Below are positions 1 to 8,304 of a DNA stretch of 64,000 nt, in pieces. Numbering within the stretch: the stretch's first letter is position 1; each line of letters opens with the position of its first letter. Position numbers and translations under genes: made by a program. The notes under the pieces are model-generated. The model was not told where the DNA came from, did not search any database, and was given only the letters and a program-made list of their open reading frames with translations. Origin of the DNA: Kutzneria chonburiensis (lineage in GTDB: Bacteria > Actinomycetota > Actinomycetes > Mycobacteriales > Pseudonocardiaceae); the NCBI RefSeq assembly GCF_028622115.1, contig NZ_CP097263.1, positions 5,828,001-5,892,000 on the forward strand. Reading direction: 5' to 3'.

Positions 1-255
1 CAACCGCAGGTCGATCACGGGCCCGTTGCCGCGCAGCAGCGTGGCCAGCACGGCGACGCCGGCGGCCAGCATGGTCGGCAGGACCGTGACGACGACGATC
101 ACGATCGGCCGGGCCGGGCCCGCGAGGTCGTCCGGGCCGGCGGCCGCGGACAGGAACACCGCGGACAGGACGAGCACCACCTCGGCCAGCACGAAGGCGC
201 CGAAGCCCCATCGGTGGGCCGGCGGTGAGTCGACCTGCGCTGTCGGTGGTGTCAC
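1..255 (-). CDS. Membrane protein, probably a second CPBP-family protease (5' part only)
   Basis: Only the first 85 codons are inside the window; the gene runs off the left edge. It starts with GTG preceded by a GAGGAGG-like ribosome site. The visible part has a short Pro-rich cytoplasmic head, an HRWGFGAF sequence, and two hydrophobic segments at about residues 19-36 and 48-68. The head resembles the N-terminus of actinobacterial CPBP-type membrane proteins, and the next gene upstream on the same strand is a clear CPBP protease. The catalytic EExxxR region would lie outside the window, so the family call is an inference. It sits 34 bp after the CPBP gene and is probably cotranscribed with it. 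Confidence 0.55.
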   Translation of the reverse strand, partial: MTPPTAQVDSPPAHRWGFGAFVLAEVVLVLSAVFLSAAAGPDDLAGPARPIVIVVVTVLPTMLAAGVAVLATLLRGNGPVIDLRL

Positions 256-289
256 CGGCCCTCCTCGGTCCGACGCCTGACGAATGTAG

Positions 290-967
290 TCAGATCCCCA
301 CGATCGTGAAGATCCCTGGCAGCAAGTTGTTCGTGGCGTGGGCGACCATGCTCGCGCCGACCCGCCCGGTGACCAGCCGGGCGCCGCCGATGGCGATGCC
401 CTGGGCGAACAGCGAGGCCAGCCGGGCCGGCTCCAGGTGGATGAAGGCGAAGACCAGCGCGGTGAGCACGAGAATGGTCAGCCGCGGCACGCCGTAGTGC
501 TCCAGCGCGCCCCACAGAGCGCCGCGGACCAGCAGCTCCTCGGTGATCGGGGCGCCGATCACCAGGAACAGCGAGTACCCGACCAGCCAGCCGTCGAGAT
601 GGCTGCTGACCGGCGAGGTCGTCGGCGGGATCAGGTGTTGGAGCAGCAGCGAGACCAGCAGGCCGGCGATGAGCGACCCGATGCCCCAGCTCAGGCCGAC
701 CTGGAGGTCACGGCGGTTGGGCACGAACCCGAAGTCCTTGACCCCGCCGCGGCCGTACCGGCGGGAGAACCACCACGGCACCAGGCCGAGGAACAGGTTG
801 GCGACGAACGGCACCACCAGCCGCACGCCGGAACGTGGGCCGTCGGGGGCCGGCAGGAAGCCGATGATCAGCAGCGAGACCAGGTAGTACAGGCCGAACC
901 CGAGCAGGAACGCGGTCAGGCCCCAGGAGAGGTCGGCCGGCGGATCCTGTTGTCGCTGTTCGTCCAC
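290..967 (-). CDS. CPBP-family intramembrane metalloprotease (Abi/CAAX protease-like)
   Basis: The protein is a polytopic membrane protein of about 225 residues. It carries the three CPBP motifs in order: EELLVRG (EExxxR type), FAFIH (FxxxH type) and HATNN (HxxxN type), which in this family form the metal-dependent active site within the membrane. The family covers CAAX prenyl proteases and bacteriocin-immunity-type proteins; the substrate here is unknown. The chosen GTG at 967 has GGGGAG five bases upstream and lies 16 bp after the amidohydrolase stop. An in-frame ATG at 1003 would add 12 residues and overlap the upstream gene, with no comparable ribosome site. It is the third gene of the leftward ffh run. 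Confidence 0.85.
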   Translation of the reverse strand: MDEQRQQDPPADLSWGLTAFLLGFGLYYLVSLLIIGFLPAPDGPRSGVRLVVPFVANLFLGLVPWWFSRRYGRGGVKDFGFVPNRRDLQVGLSWGIGSLIAGLLVSLLLQHLIPPTTSPVSSHLDGWLVGYSLFLVIGAPITEELLVRGALWGALEHYGVPRLTILVLTALVFAFIHLEPARLASLFAQGIAIGGARLVTGRVGASMVAHATNNLLPGIFTIVGI

Positions 968-983
968 CGGCACTCCCCAGTCG

Positions 984-2057
984 CTAGCGAACCACCCGTC
1001 CACGCAGCATGATCATGGCCGGATCACGCAGCACCTGGAGATCATCTCGTGGGTCGTCGGCGAATACCAGCAGGTCAGCGGGTGATCCCTCGGTCAGTCC
1101 CGGCCAGCCCAGCCAGGATCGGGCGGCCCAGGAGCCGGCGGCGAGCGCCTGCTCGCGGCTCATCCCGGCCTCGTGCAGGGCAATCACCTCGTCGACGAGA
1201 CGGCCGTGCTTGATGCCGCCGCCCGCGTCGGTGCCGGCGTAGACCGGCACGCCGGCCTCCACCGCGCTGCTCACGGTGTGTCGCACGCGGGCGTGCAGTT
1301 CACGCATGTGGGCGGCGTAGACCGGGTACTTCTCGGCACCGTCCGCGATGGCCGGGAACAGCTCGATGTTGATCAGGGTCGGCACCAGCGCGGTGCCGCG
1401 GGCGGCCATCTCGGCGATCGTGGCGTCGGTCAGGCCGGTGCCGTGCTCGATGCAGTCGATGCCGGCGTTGATCAGGCCCGGCAGTGCGTCCTCGCCGAAC
1501 GTGTGCGCGGTGACCTTGGCCCCGGCCGCGTGGGCGACGTCAATGGCCTCCTTGAGCACCTCGTCCGGCCACAGCGGGGCCAGGTCGCCCAGGTCGCGGT
1601 CGATCCAGTCGCCGACCAGCTTGACCCAGCCGTCGCCGTACGCCGCCTGCTCGGCGACCGCGGCCGGCAGCAGCGACGGGTCCTCCAGCTCGACGCCGAG
1701 ATGCCGGATGTAGCGCCGCGGCCGGGACAGGTGCCGGCCGGCCCGCACGATCCGGGGCAGGTCGAGCCGTTCCTGGAGCGGGCGGGTGTCGATCGGCACG
1801 CCGCAGTCGCGGATCAGCAGCGTGCCGTTGTCGCGGTCGAGCTCGGCCTGCTCGGCCGCCTCGTCCAGCGTGGTCCCGCCGTTCGGGCCGAGGCCGACGT
1901 GGCAGTGCGCGTCGACCATGCCGGGCAACAGAAATCCACCGTCCACGATGGTCTCCGCGCCCGGCACGAGCTTCGTGCGCACCCGCCCGTTCACGACCCA
2001 GAGGTCGCGTTCCTCGCCGTCCGGCAGGACGACGCCCCGTAGATGGAACCCGCTCAC
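984..2057 (-). CDS. Metal-dependent amidohydrolase (imidazolonepropionase/prolidase-like)
   Basis: A 357-residue amidohydrolase-superfamily enzyme. It has the typical N-terminal beta-sandwich (VVLPDGEERDLWVVNGRV), then the first metal site HCHVG after the LLPGMVDAH turn, a second histidine in KVTAHTFGE, another in CIEHG, and the final metal Asp in YAGTDAG. The C-terminus closes with the usual SPADLLVF strand. The substrate cannot be deduced; candidates are cyclic amides or dipeptides. The GTG start overlaps the ffh stop codon by four bases (GTGA), so translation is probably coupled to ffh. The ffh-amidohydrolase pair is also found in M. tuberculosis (Rv2916c-Rv2915c), which supports calling it part of the conserved backbone. 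Confidence 0.88.
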   Translation of the reverse strand: MSGFHLRGVVLPDGEERDLWVVNGRVRTKLVPGAETIVDGGFLLPGMVDAHCHVGLGPNGGTTLDEAAEQAELDRDNGTLLIRDCGVPIDTRPLQERLDLPRIVRAGRHLSRPRRYIRHLGVELEDPSLLPAAVAEQAAYGDGWVKLVGDWIDRDLGDLAPLWPDEVLKEAIDVAHAAGAKVTAHTFGEDALPGLINAGIDCIEHGTGLTDATIAEMAARGTALVPTLINIELFPAIADGAEKYPVYAAHMRELHARVRHTVSSAVEAGVPVYAGTDAGGGIKHGRLVDEVIALHEAGMSREQALAAGSWAARSWLGWPGLTEGSPADLLVFADDPRDDLQVLRDPAMIMLRGRVVR

Positions 2058-3601
2058 TGGTCCTTGCCGAACTTGAACTTCTTCGGGTCGAAGCCGGGCG
2101 GCAGCTGGTCGAGACCGGCCAGGCCGGGCGGCAGCTCCTGCAGGCCCGGGGGCATGTTGGACAGGTCGGGCATGCCGGCCGGGAACCCGCCGGGCAGCCC
2201 GGGGAAGCCGCCGCGCATCTTGGGCTGGGTCGGGCCGCGGTTGCCCTTGCCCTTCTTCCCCTTCTTGCCCTTGCGGCTGCCGCCGCCACCGCCGAAGCCC
2301 ATCCGGCCGGCCATCTGCTTCATCATCTTGCGGGCCTCGAAGAAGCGGGTGACCAGGTCGTTCACCTCGCTCACGGACACGCCGGAGCCCTTGGAGATGC
2401 GTAGCCGCCGCGAGCCGTTGATCATCTTCGGGTCGGCCCGCTCGGCCGGCGTCATGCCGCGGATGATGGCCTGGAGCCGGTCCAGCTTCTTCTCGTCGAA
2501 GTTGGCCAGCTGGTCCTTCATCTGGCCGGCGCCGGGCAGCATGCCCAGCAGGTTGGCGATCGGGCCCATCTTGCGGACCGCCAGCATCTGCTCGAGGAAG
2601 TCCTCCAGCGTCAGCTCGCCGGTGCCCAGCTTGGCCGCGGTCTGCTGGGCCTTCTCCTGGTCGAAGTGCTGCTCGGCCTGCTCGATCAGGGTGAGCAGGT
2701 CGCCCATGCCGAGGATCCGGCTGGCCATCCGGTCCGGGTGGAAGACGTCGAAGTCGTCCAGCTTCTCGCCGTTGGAGGCGAACAGGATGGGCTGGCCGGT
2801 GACCTCGCGCACGGACAGCGCGGCACCGCCTCGGGCGTCGCCGTCGAGCTTGGTCAGCACGACACCGGTGAAGCCGACGCCGTCGCGGAAGGCCTCGGCG
2901 GTGGTCACCGCGTCCTGGCCGATCATCGCGTCGACCACGAACAGCACCTCGTCGGGCTGCACGGCAGCCTTGATGTCGGCGGCCTGCCGCATCAGCTCCT
3001 CGTCGATGCCGAGGCGGCCGGCGGTGTCGACGACGACCACGTCGTGCTGGGCCCGCTTGGCCTCGTCGAGGCCGGCCTTGGCCACCTGCACCGGGTTGCC
3101 GACGCCGTTGCCCGGCTCGGGGGCGAAGACCGGCACGCCGGCCCGCTCGCCGACCACCTGGAGCTGGGTGACCGCGTTGGGGCGCTGGAGGTCGCAGGCG
3201 ACCAGCATCGGCGTGTGGCCCTGCTTGCGCAGCCACGCCGCCAGCTTGCCGGCCAGCGTCGTCTTGCCTGCGCCCTGGAGGCCGGCGAGCATGATCACCG
3301 TCGGCGGCGTCTTGGCCAGGTTCAGCCGGCGCGTCTCGCCGCCGAGGATGCCGATGAGCTCCTCGTTGACGATCTTGACGACCTGCTGGGCCGGGTTGAG
3401 CGCGCCGGAGACCTCCGCGCCCTTGGCCCGGTCCTTGACGCCCGCGATGAACGTGCGCACGACCGGCAGGGCGACGTCCGCCTCCAGCAGGGCGATCCGG
3501 ATCTCCCGGCAGGTGGCGTCGATGTCCGCGTCGGAGAGGCGACCCTTGCCACGCAGGTTCGCCAGTACCGACGAGAGCCGGTCAGAAAGGGTGTCGAACA
3601 C
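2054..3601 (-). CDS. ffh: Signal recognition particle protein Ffh
   Basis: Ffh (SRP54) binds signal sequences of nascent membrane proteins together with the 4.5S RNA and docks on FtsY. The 515-residue protein shows the N domain, then the SRP-type GTPase: G1 GLQGAGKTT near residue 108, DLQRPNA, DTAGR (G3) and TKLDGDARGG (G4/G5). The Met-rich M domain follows (KMGPIANLLGMLPG, then MINGSRR with the RNA-binding helix-turn-helix). The C-terminus carries a Lys/Gly-rich and then Gly/Pro/Met-rich tail, longer than in E. coli but common in actinomycetes. The GTG start gives the canonical VFDTLSDRL beginning. It is divergent from the dehydrogenase gene, with 70 bp between them for both promoters. Confidence 0.97.
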   Translation of the reverse strand: MFDTLSDRLSSVLANLRGKGRLSDADIDATCREIRIALLEADVALPVVRTFIAGVKDRAKGAEVSGALNPAQQVVKIVNEELIGILGGETRRLNLAKTPPTVIMLAGLQGAGKTTLAGKLAAWLRKQGHTPMLVACDLQRPNAVTQLQVVGERAGVPVFAPEPGNGVGNPVQVAKAGLDEAKRAQHDVVVVDTAGRLGIDEELMRQAADIKAAVQPDEVLFVVDAMIGQDAVTTAEAFRDGVGFTGVVLTKLDGDARGGAALSVREVTGQPILFASNGEKLDDFDVFHPDRMASRILGMGDLLTLIEQAEQHFDQEKAQQTAAKLGTGELTLEDFLEQMLAVRKMGPIANLLGMLPGAGQMKDQLANFDEKKLDRLQAIIRGMTPAERADPKMINGSRRLRISKGSGVSVSEVNDLVTRFFEARKMMKQMAGRMGFGGGGGSRKGKKGKKGKGNRGPTQPKMRGGFPGLPGGFPAGMPDLSNMPPGLQELPPGLAGLDQLPPGFDPKKFKFGKDQ

Positions 3602-3671
3602 GGTCCGCACGACCTCGCAGCTAGACGGTGGTGTTGCGTCGAGGGTAGCCGGAGCGGTACCCACGAGTCTC

Positions 3672-4727
3672 ATGAGCGCCACGATGCCGGCCGGACGGCT
3701 CAACCTCCGCACCCTCGAGTTCGCCGTCGAGGAGGTGCCGGTGCCGACGCCGGGGCGGGGCGAGGTGCTGGTGAAGGTCGAGGCCGCGGGCGTGTGCCTG
3801 TCCGACATCCACCTGATCGACGGCACCTTGCGGCTACCCGGCAACGACCTGGAGAAGGTCACCCTCGGGCACGAGGTCGCCGGCACGATCGCCGAACTGG
3901 GCGAAGGGGTGCGTGAGGACGTCTACCCCGTGGGGCAGCGGGTGCTGCTGCTGGCCGGCATGGCGTGCGGGCGGTGCGCCAACTGTGTGCGGCAGCGGCC
4001 CGGATGTCTCAACGGGCTGACGCGTGGCGTCCAGTTCGACGGCGGTTGGGCGCACTACACGCTGGCGCGAACCGCCACCGTCTACCCCATTCCCGACAGC
4101 CTGCCCTTCGAGCAGGCGGCGATCATCCCCGACGCCGTCTCCACCCCGTACGCCGCCATCACGCAGACCGCCGCCCTTCGCCCCGCGCAGTCCGCCGGCA
4201 TCTGGGGCGTCGGCGGTCTCGGCGCTCACGGCGTGCAGATCCTGCGCTTCGCCGGCGCCGCCCCCATCATCGCCGTCGACCCTTTGCCGCACGCCCGTGA
4301 CCGCGCCCTCAAGCTCGGGGCCGACGTCGCCCTCGACCCCATGGCCGCCGACTTCCGTGAGCAGGCCTTCGCCGCCACCGACGGCCTCGGCCTCGACTAC
4401 GCCTTCGACTTCGCCGGCGTGCCCGCCGTGCGCGTCCAGGCCGACAGCGTCCTGGCCCGCAACGGCGCCGTCGTGCTCGTCGGCCTCTCCGGGCAGGCGC
4501 TGTCCCTCCCCGACGACACCGCCTTCAGCGCCGCCAGGCACCGCCTGCTCGGTCACTACGGCGGCCTGCCCGTGCACCTCGAGGAGCTCATCAAACTCGC
4601 CGCTCACCGCCGTCTGGACTTCTCCGGCTCGATCAGCGGCACCTTCCGCTTCGAGGACGCCGCCGAAGCCGTGCGCCAGCTGGCCGAGAAGGTCAACGAC
4701 CCCATCCGCCTGGTGCTGACGCCCTGA
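3672..4727 (+). CDS. Zinc-dependent medium-chain alcohol dehydrogenase
   Basis: A 351-residue MDR-family oxidoreductase. The catalytic zinc site is seen as Cys in GVCLSD and the GHEVAG motif. The structural zinc loop has four cysteines in CGRCANCVRQRPGC. The Rossmann fold has GVGGLGAHG, and an aspartate ends the second strand (IIAVDP), which favours NAD over NADP. The substrate is unknown. ATG at 3672 was chosen because it precedes the usual start of the fold by about 10 residues; a second ATG lies at 3684 and neither has a strong ribosome site. It is followed 20 bp later by a Crp-family gene in the same direction. This gene marks the start of accessory DNA inserted between ffh and glnD. Confidence 0.9.
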   Translation: MSATMPAGRLNLRTLEFAVEEVPVPTPGRGEVLVKVEAAGVCLSDIHLIDGTLRLPGNDLEKVTLGHEVAGTIAELGEGVREDVYPVGQRVLLLAGMACGRCANCVRQRPGCLNGLTRGVQFDGGWAHYTLARTATVYPIPDSLPFEQAAIIPDAVSTPYAAITQTAALRPAQSAGIWGVGGLGAHGVQILRFAGAAPIIAVDPLPHARDRALKLGADVALDPMAADFREQAFAATDGLGLDYAFDFAGVPAVRVQADSVLARNGAVVLVGLSGQALSLPDDTAFSAARHRLLGHYGGLPVHLEELIKLAAHRRLDFSGSISGTFRFEDAAEAVRQLAEKVNDPIRLVLTP

Positions 4728-4747
4728 CGGGGTGTAGAGAAGCTGGC

Positions 4748-5401
4748 ATGCCCAGAGGGGGATTCCGCGCTCTTGTCAGCGACGAGGAGTGGACCGCGCT
4801 GTTGGCGGCGGGCCACCCTCGTCCGTTCCCGCGAGGCAAAGAACTCGTACGGCAGGGTTTCTGCGGCGACTATCTGCTGGCCTTGACCCACGGCCGGGTG
4901 CAGGTGCTGCGGTCGGAGGCGGGCGGCGAGCAGAACCTGCTCGTGGCGTTGCGGGCCGGCGGAGACCTGATCGGTGAGATGGCCGCACACGGTGGCGGCG
5001 GCGTGCGCAGCGCGACCGTTGTCGCCCTTGACGACTGCCGGGCGCACACCGTGCCGGTCGAGGCGTTCGATCGGTTGCCGGCGGCGCGCAAGCTCACTGA
5101 CTACGTGGTGCTGAAGCTCTCCGAGAGCGTGCCGTTCCGCGTGCAGCTGGTGCATTTCAAGCCGCAGCAGCGGATCGCCCGGCTGCTGGCCGAACTCGTC
5201 GCACTCGCCGGACCTGAGCTGGCACATCCGATGCTGATCCCGTTGTCGCAGGAGCAGATCGCGACCGCGCTCGGCGTCGCCCGCAGCTCGGTCAGCGCGT
5301 TCATCGCCGACCTGCGCCGGGACGGTGTGCTCGGTCCGGGTCCCCGCTTGACCGTCGCCGATCCCGAGCGCCTCCTGCACTACACGTCCGAACGAGTGTG
5401 A
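4748..5401 (+). CDS. Crp/Fnr-family transcriptional regulator
   Basis: The 217-residue protein has an N-terminal cyclic-nucleotide-binding beta-roll (about residues 10-125) with the phosphate-loop region GGDLIGEMA. A dimerisation helix follows, then a C-terminal winged helix (about 145-217) containing LSQEQIATALGVARSSVSAFIADLRRDGVL, a normal Crp-type helix-turn-helix given here from QEQIA to LRRDG. The canonical RSA segment of the cAMP phosphate cassette is not present in its usual form, so the ligand is uncertain. It is 92 bp upstream of an operon whose first protein resembles a class III nucleotide cyclase. A near-perfect CRP-like palindrome overlaps its stop codon. It may regulate that operon, itself, or both; this is inference. 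Confidence 0.9.
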   Translation: MPRGGFRALVSDEEWTALLAAGHPRPFPRGKELVRQGFCGDYLLALTHGRVQVLRSEAGGEQNLLVALRAGGDLIGEMAAHGGGGVRSATVVALDDCRAHTVPVEAFDRLPAARKLTDYVVLKLSESVPFRVQLVHFKPQQRIARLLAELVALAGPELAHPMLIPLSQEQIATALGVARSSVSAFIADLRRDGVLGPGPRLTVADPERLLHYTSERV

Positions 5402-5412
5402 TGCGCAGCACA
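5397..5412. promoter_or_regulatory. Candidate Crp-type operator
   Basis: TGTGATGCGCAGCACA differs from a perfect 16-bp dyad by one pair and differs from the TGTGA-N6-TCACA consensus at one base. It overlaps the end of the Crp-family gene and lies about 80 bp before the cyclase-like operon. Binding is inferred from sequence only. Confidence 0.5.
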
Positions 5413-5419
5413 GCGTAAC

Positions 5420-5435
5420 TGTCCGTCGGCGGACA
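5420..5435. promoter_or_regulatory. Short dyad before the cyclase-like operon
   Basis: TGTCCG-TCGG-CGGACA is a perfect 6-bp inverted repeat with a 4-base centre, just after the Crp-like palindrome and about 60 bp before the next start codon. It could be an operator half of a compound control region or a weak hairpin ending the upstream transcript. Confidence 0.35.
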
Positions 5436-5493
5436 ACGACGCCTTCTGGCGCGGACGAGGCTCGATGCCGACCCGCCAAGAAGGAGGATGCCG

Positions 5494-6321
5494 ATGGCCC
5501 ACAAGACTCTGCCGCCGTACCGAGCGATGCTCGTGGTGGACCTCAAGGACTTCAGCGGTGTGCCCGCCGCTGAGCAGGGAGCGGTCGGCGGTCGGATCCC
5601 CGACCTGCTGCACGACACGTTCCAGCGCATGGGCCACGGCTATCTGTGGACCGAGGCCAAGTTCCCCGACCACACCGGTGACGGGTACGCGATGGGTTTT
5701 CGCACCAAGCACCTGCCCATCCTGGTCGACAGCTTTTCCTCTACGTTGCAACAGGAACTCGCCGATCTCGGACGGCGAACCGGTGTCCCGCAGCGGATGC
5801 GGGTGAGTCTCAGCGTCGGTCCGCTGACCGACAACTCGGGCCCGCGGATCCGGGACGGCCAGGGGGCGGCCCGGATCGAGACCCACCGGCTGCTCGACTC
5901 CGAGCCCGTGCGCGACCTGCTCACCCGGTCCAATCCGCAGGTCACCCTGGTGGCCACGATCATCTCGGCCCGGGTGTACCAGGACGTTGTCGTCGGCGGG
6001 TACTCCGAACTGCGCGCTGACCACTTCGTCGCGGCCCCGGTCAAGGTGAAGTCCTACGAAGGCAACGCATACCTGCAGGTGCCGCTCCCGTCTGGCGATC
6101 TGCTGGCGAACGGGTTCGCGCCGGTGGAGCCGCCCCGAGCCGGCGACCCTGTGGCCGATTCCGGCGAGCATGCGTCGGTGCGGATGGGCAACGTCAGCGG
6201 CAACCGGGGCACCGTGATCGGCAGCAGTCGAGGGCCCGTGCAGACCGGCAACGGCGTGCAGGTCAACGACTCCACGATCCACGGCACCGTCATGCGTGAC
6301 AAGAGGAGCGGGCGGAAATGA
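5494..6321 (+). CDS. Nucleotide-cyclase-like protein with C-terminal amyloid-like motif
   Basis: A 275-residue protein. Residues 10-190 resemble the class III adenylate/guanylate cyclase fold: VVDLKDFSG supplies the first metal Asp (D16) and HTGDGYAMGF the second (D63). A later GAARIE segment matches the NxAAR transition-state region with the Asn replaced, so catalysis is uncertain. A linker leads to a Gly/Asn/Gln-rich tail (about 229-270) containing GNVSGN, GTVIGSS and VQTGNG. The same motif begins the next protein. ATG at 5494 was chosen over 5488 because GGAGG is six bases upstream of it and directly abuts the other. The gene overlaps its downstream partner by four bases. Function unknown; the layout suggests the effector or signal generator of a conflict system. 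Confidence 0.75.
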   Translation: MAHKTLPPYRAMLVVDLKDFSGVPAAEQGAVGGRIPDLLHDTFQRMGHGYLWTEAKFPDHTGDGYAMGFRTKHLPILVDSFSSTLQQELADLGRRTGVPQRMRVSLSVGPLTDNSGPRIRDGQGAARIETHRLLDSEPVRDLLTRSNPQVTLVATIISARVYQDVVVGGYSELRADHFVAAPVKVKSYEGNAYLQVPLPSGDLLANGFAPVEPPRAGDPVADSGEHASVRMGNVSGNRGTVIGSSRGPVQTGNGVQVNDSTIHGTVMRDKRSGRK

Positions 6322-6410
6322 CGTCGCCGTCCATCGATCACAACACGGGCACCGTGATCGGCAGCAGTGAGGGGGCCGTGCAGACGGGCAACGGCGCGCA
6401 GGTCACCAAC
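6208..6410 (+). repeat. Repeated coding segment for the GTVIGSS...VQTGNG motif in two adjacent genes
   Basis: A 21-bp segment coding GTVIGSS is identical at 6208-6228 (3' end of the cyclase-like gene) and 6348-6368 (5' end of the STAND-like gene), 140 bp apart. Similarity continues for about 40 more bases through VQTGNG.Q. The two copies sit in different proteins, at the C-terminus of one and the N-terminus of the next. Confidence 0.85.
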
Positions 6411-8300
6411 AGCGAGTTCGACGAACTCTCCATGGACCGGGTGGCCGGCGACAAGTTCACCGCCGACACCATGCTGGTGCTGCAGATCGCCGGCCAGGAG
6501 ACGAATCGCCGCGTACGGGCGATGCAGTGGTTCTCCGCACGCCGGCTCTCCTCGCTGTCGGCCTGCTTCGTCGAACCAGAGGGATTCAGCCAGGCGCAGA
6601 CGGTTCTGGTCGAGAAGCGGGCCGTGCTGGTCGCCGGGCCCGCGGGCAGCGGCCGACTGACCGCGGCGGCGATGCTCCTGCACCGCGTTGGCAATGCGAG
6701 CCGGATCCGACAGGTCGACATCGACCTCGGCGACGAGGACCAGCCGGTGCTCGACACCGGTCAGGTGCAACCGGGCGAGTCACTGCTGCTCGATCTGTCC
6801 ACACTAGACCTGCCGGACTTTCTGCGGGCCAGCCGCGAACTGGGCGCGGTGGTGGACCGGGTCGCCGAGGTCGGCGGGCTGGTGGCCGTGGTGCTGCCCG
6901 ACTACGAGCGGCAGGTGCCCAGCTCGAATCTGCGCGGGCTCCGCGTGGAACTCCGGTTGACCTCCAGCCTGGCCCGCCAAGTCTTCGAGTACCACCTGAA
7001 GGCCCGCGGCGTGTCGCCCGGCGGCTCGAATCCGTTGCTGGCGGCGATGTTCGACCGCCCGCGAGCCGGTGAGCTGGCCGAACTGGCCGATCTGGTCACG
7101 GAGTCCGGAGGCATCACCGGCAGCTGGGACGAGGCGCTCGTGGTCGCGCTCGGCACGCTGTCCAACTGGTCGGCTGAGCTGACCGAGACGTTCGCCGCCC
7201 ACCCCGACGCGGCCTGGCGCAGCCTGCTGCTGGCGGCGGCACTGCTGGCCGACTGTCCGCCGGACGCTGTCTTCGAGGCGGATCGGGAGCTGGTCCGGCT
7301 GCTTGACTTCCCGGATGTCGACGAGCATCCGTTCGCGCGTCCCGGGCTGACCGAGCGGCTGGCCGACGTCGGCGCCGAGATCGTGGATGAGCAGGTGCGG
7401 TTCTCCCGCCCGCGCTACGCGGACGCCGTGCTGACCCACGTGTGGCGGAACTTCCCCGGCTTGCGGCCGACGCTGGCCGGGTGGATCGAGCAGGTACCCC
7501 GGCTGGCCCGGACGAGCCTGGTCGATCACGATCGGACACTGCTGGCCGAGCGGTTCACCACGTTGTCACTGCGGCACGGCATGATCGGCGACCTGCTGCA
7601 GACCGCACGGCGTTGGGCGAGCGTCGGTGACAACAGGACCACTGCCCTCGCGGTGCAGGTGCTCGGCCGAGCCGTGCTGGATCCCATCCATGGCTGGCAG
7701 TTCCGCCGCCGGGTCTACGCCTGGGCGCGGGACAGCTCGGTGTCCCCGAGGTTGGCCGGCGTAGTCATCGCTGTGTGCGAGAGCGTGCTGGCGACGGCCC
7801 ATCCGGAGGCCGCGATGATCCGGTTGCACCACCTGACCCGGCACCGCGACGAGACCGTCGGATCGGCGGCGGTCGAGGCGCTGCTGCGGCTGGTGGTGGG
7901 TCCGCAGTCGCACCGGTGGCTACTCGGTCGCGTCGTCGCTGGGTTGGCTGACGGGGTGCCTGGCCGTGACGTCGAATTGTTCGGACGCCTCGTCGATCCG
8001 GCGCGGTCGCACAGCCCGGAGGAATGGGACCTGATCAGGGTCGGCTGGCACGGGGCGTTGGCACGGCCGGAGAGCGTCCCATTGCTCACGGCCTGGCTGT
8101 CGACCGCGACCGAGGAACAACTGGATCTGCTGGTCGACGCCTGCGAACACCAGGTCCCGCTGCTCGGTCGCTTGCGGGCGGCCGCCGTGGCCTGGGTCGG
8201 TCAGGACCCGGCGTTCCGGCGCCGGATCGGCGAACTGCTCGACACGAAGATCGATTCTGCGATGGGTCTGACGCGCTCGGCGTCCGGCTGGAAGGAATGA
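6318..8300 (+). CDS. STAND-like protein with N-terminal amyloid-like motif and helical repeats
   Basis: A 660-residue protein that I do not recognise as a named family. Residues 8-32 hold the motif shared with the previous protein (GTVIGSS, VQTGNG). Residues 104-116 hold a degenerate P-loop, GPAGSGRLT, with Arg where Walker A has Lys. A Walker-B-like strand ESLLLDLSTL follows at about 155. The remaining 450 residues look all-helical, with Ala/Leu-rich repeats (for example near VGSAAVEALLRL) that resemble HEAT or TPR arrays. This order (signalling motif, NTPase core, repeat sensor) is that of STAND/NLR-like receptors. ATG overlaps the preceding stop as ATGA, so translation is coupled. The missing Lys suggests weak or no ATP hydrolysis. 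Confidence 0.72.
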   Translation: MTSPSIDHNTGTVIGSSEGAVQTGNGAQVTNSEFDELSMDRVAGDKFTADTMLVLQIAGQETNRRVRAMQWFSARRLSSLSACFVEPEGFSQAQTVLVEKRAVLVAGPAGSGRLTAAAMLLHRVGNASRIRQVDIDLGDEDQPVLDTGQVQPGESLLLDLSTLDLPDFLRASRELGAVVDRVAEVGGLVAVVLPDYERQVPSSNLRGLRVELRLTSSLARQVFEYHLKARGVSPGGSNPLLAAMFDRPRAGELAELADLVTESGGITGSWDEALVVALGTLSNWSAELTETFAAHPDAAWRSLLLAAALLADCPPDAVFEADRELVRLLDFPDVDEHPFARPGLTERLADVGAEIVDEQVRFSRPRYADAVLTHVWRNFPGLRPTLAGWIEQVPRLARTSLVDHDRTLLAERFTTLSLRHGMIGDLLQTARRWASVGDNRTTALAVQVLGRAVLDPIHGWQFRRRVYAWARDSSVSPRLAGVVIAVCESVLATAHPEAAMIRLHHLTRHRDETVGSAAVEALLRLVVGPQSHRWLLGRVVAGLADGVPGRDVELFGRLVDPARSHSPEEWDLIRVGWHGALARPESVPLLTAWLSTATEEQLDLLVDACEHQVPLLGRLRAAAVAWVGQDPAFRRRIGELLDTKIDSAMGLTRSASGWKE

Positions 8301-8304
8301 CCTC

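Noticed and set aside
2043-3671. Long open frame in front of the alcohol dehydrogenase gene, antisense to ffh
   Set aside because: Its product is low-complexity and has no family resemblance; ffh on the other strand is certain. High GC keeps antisense frames open.
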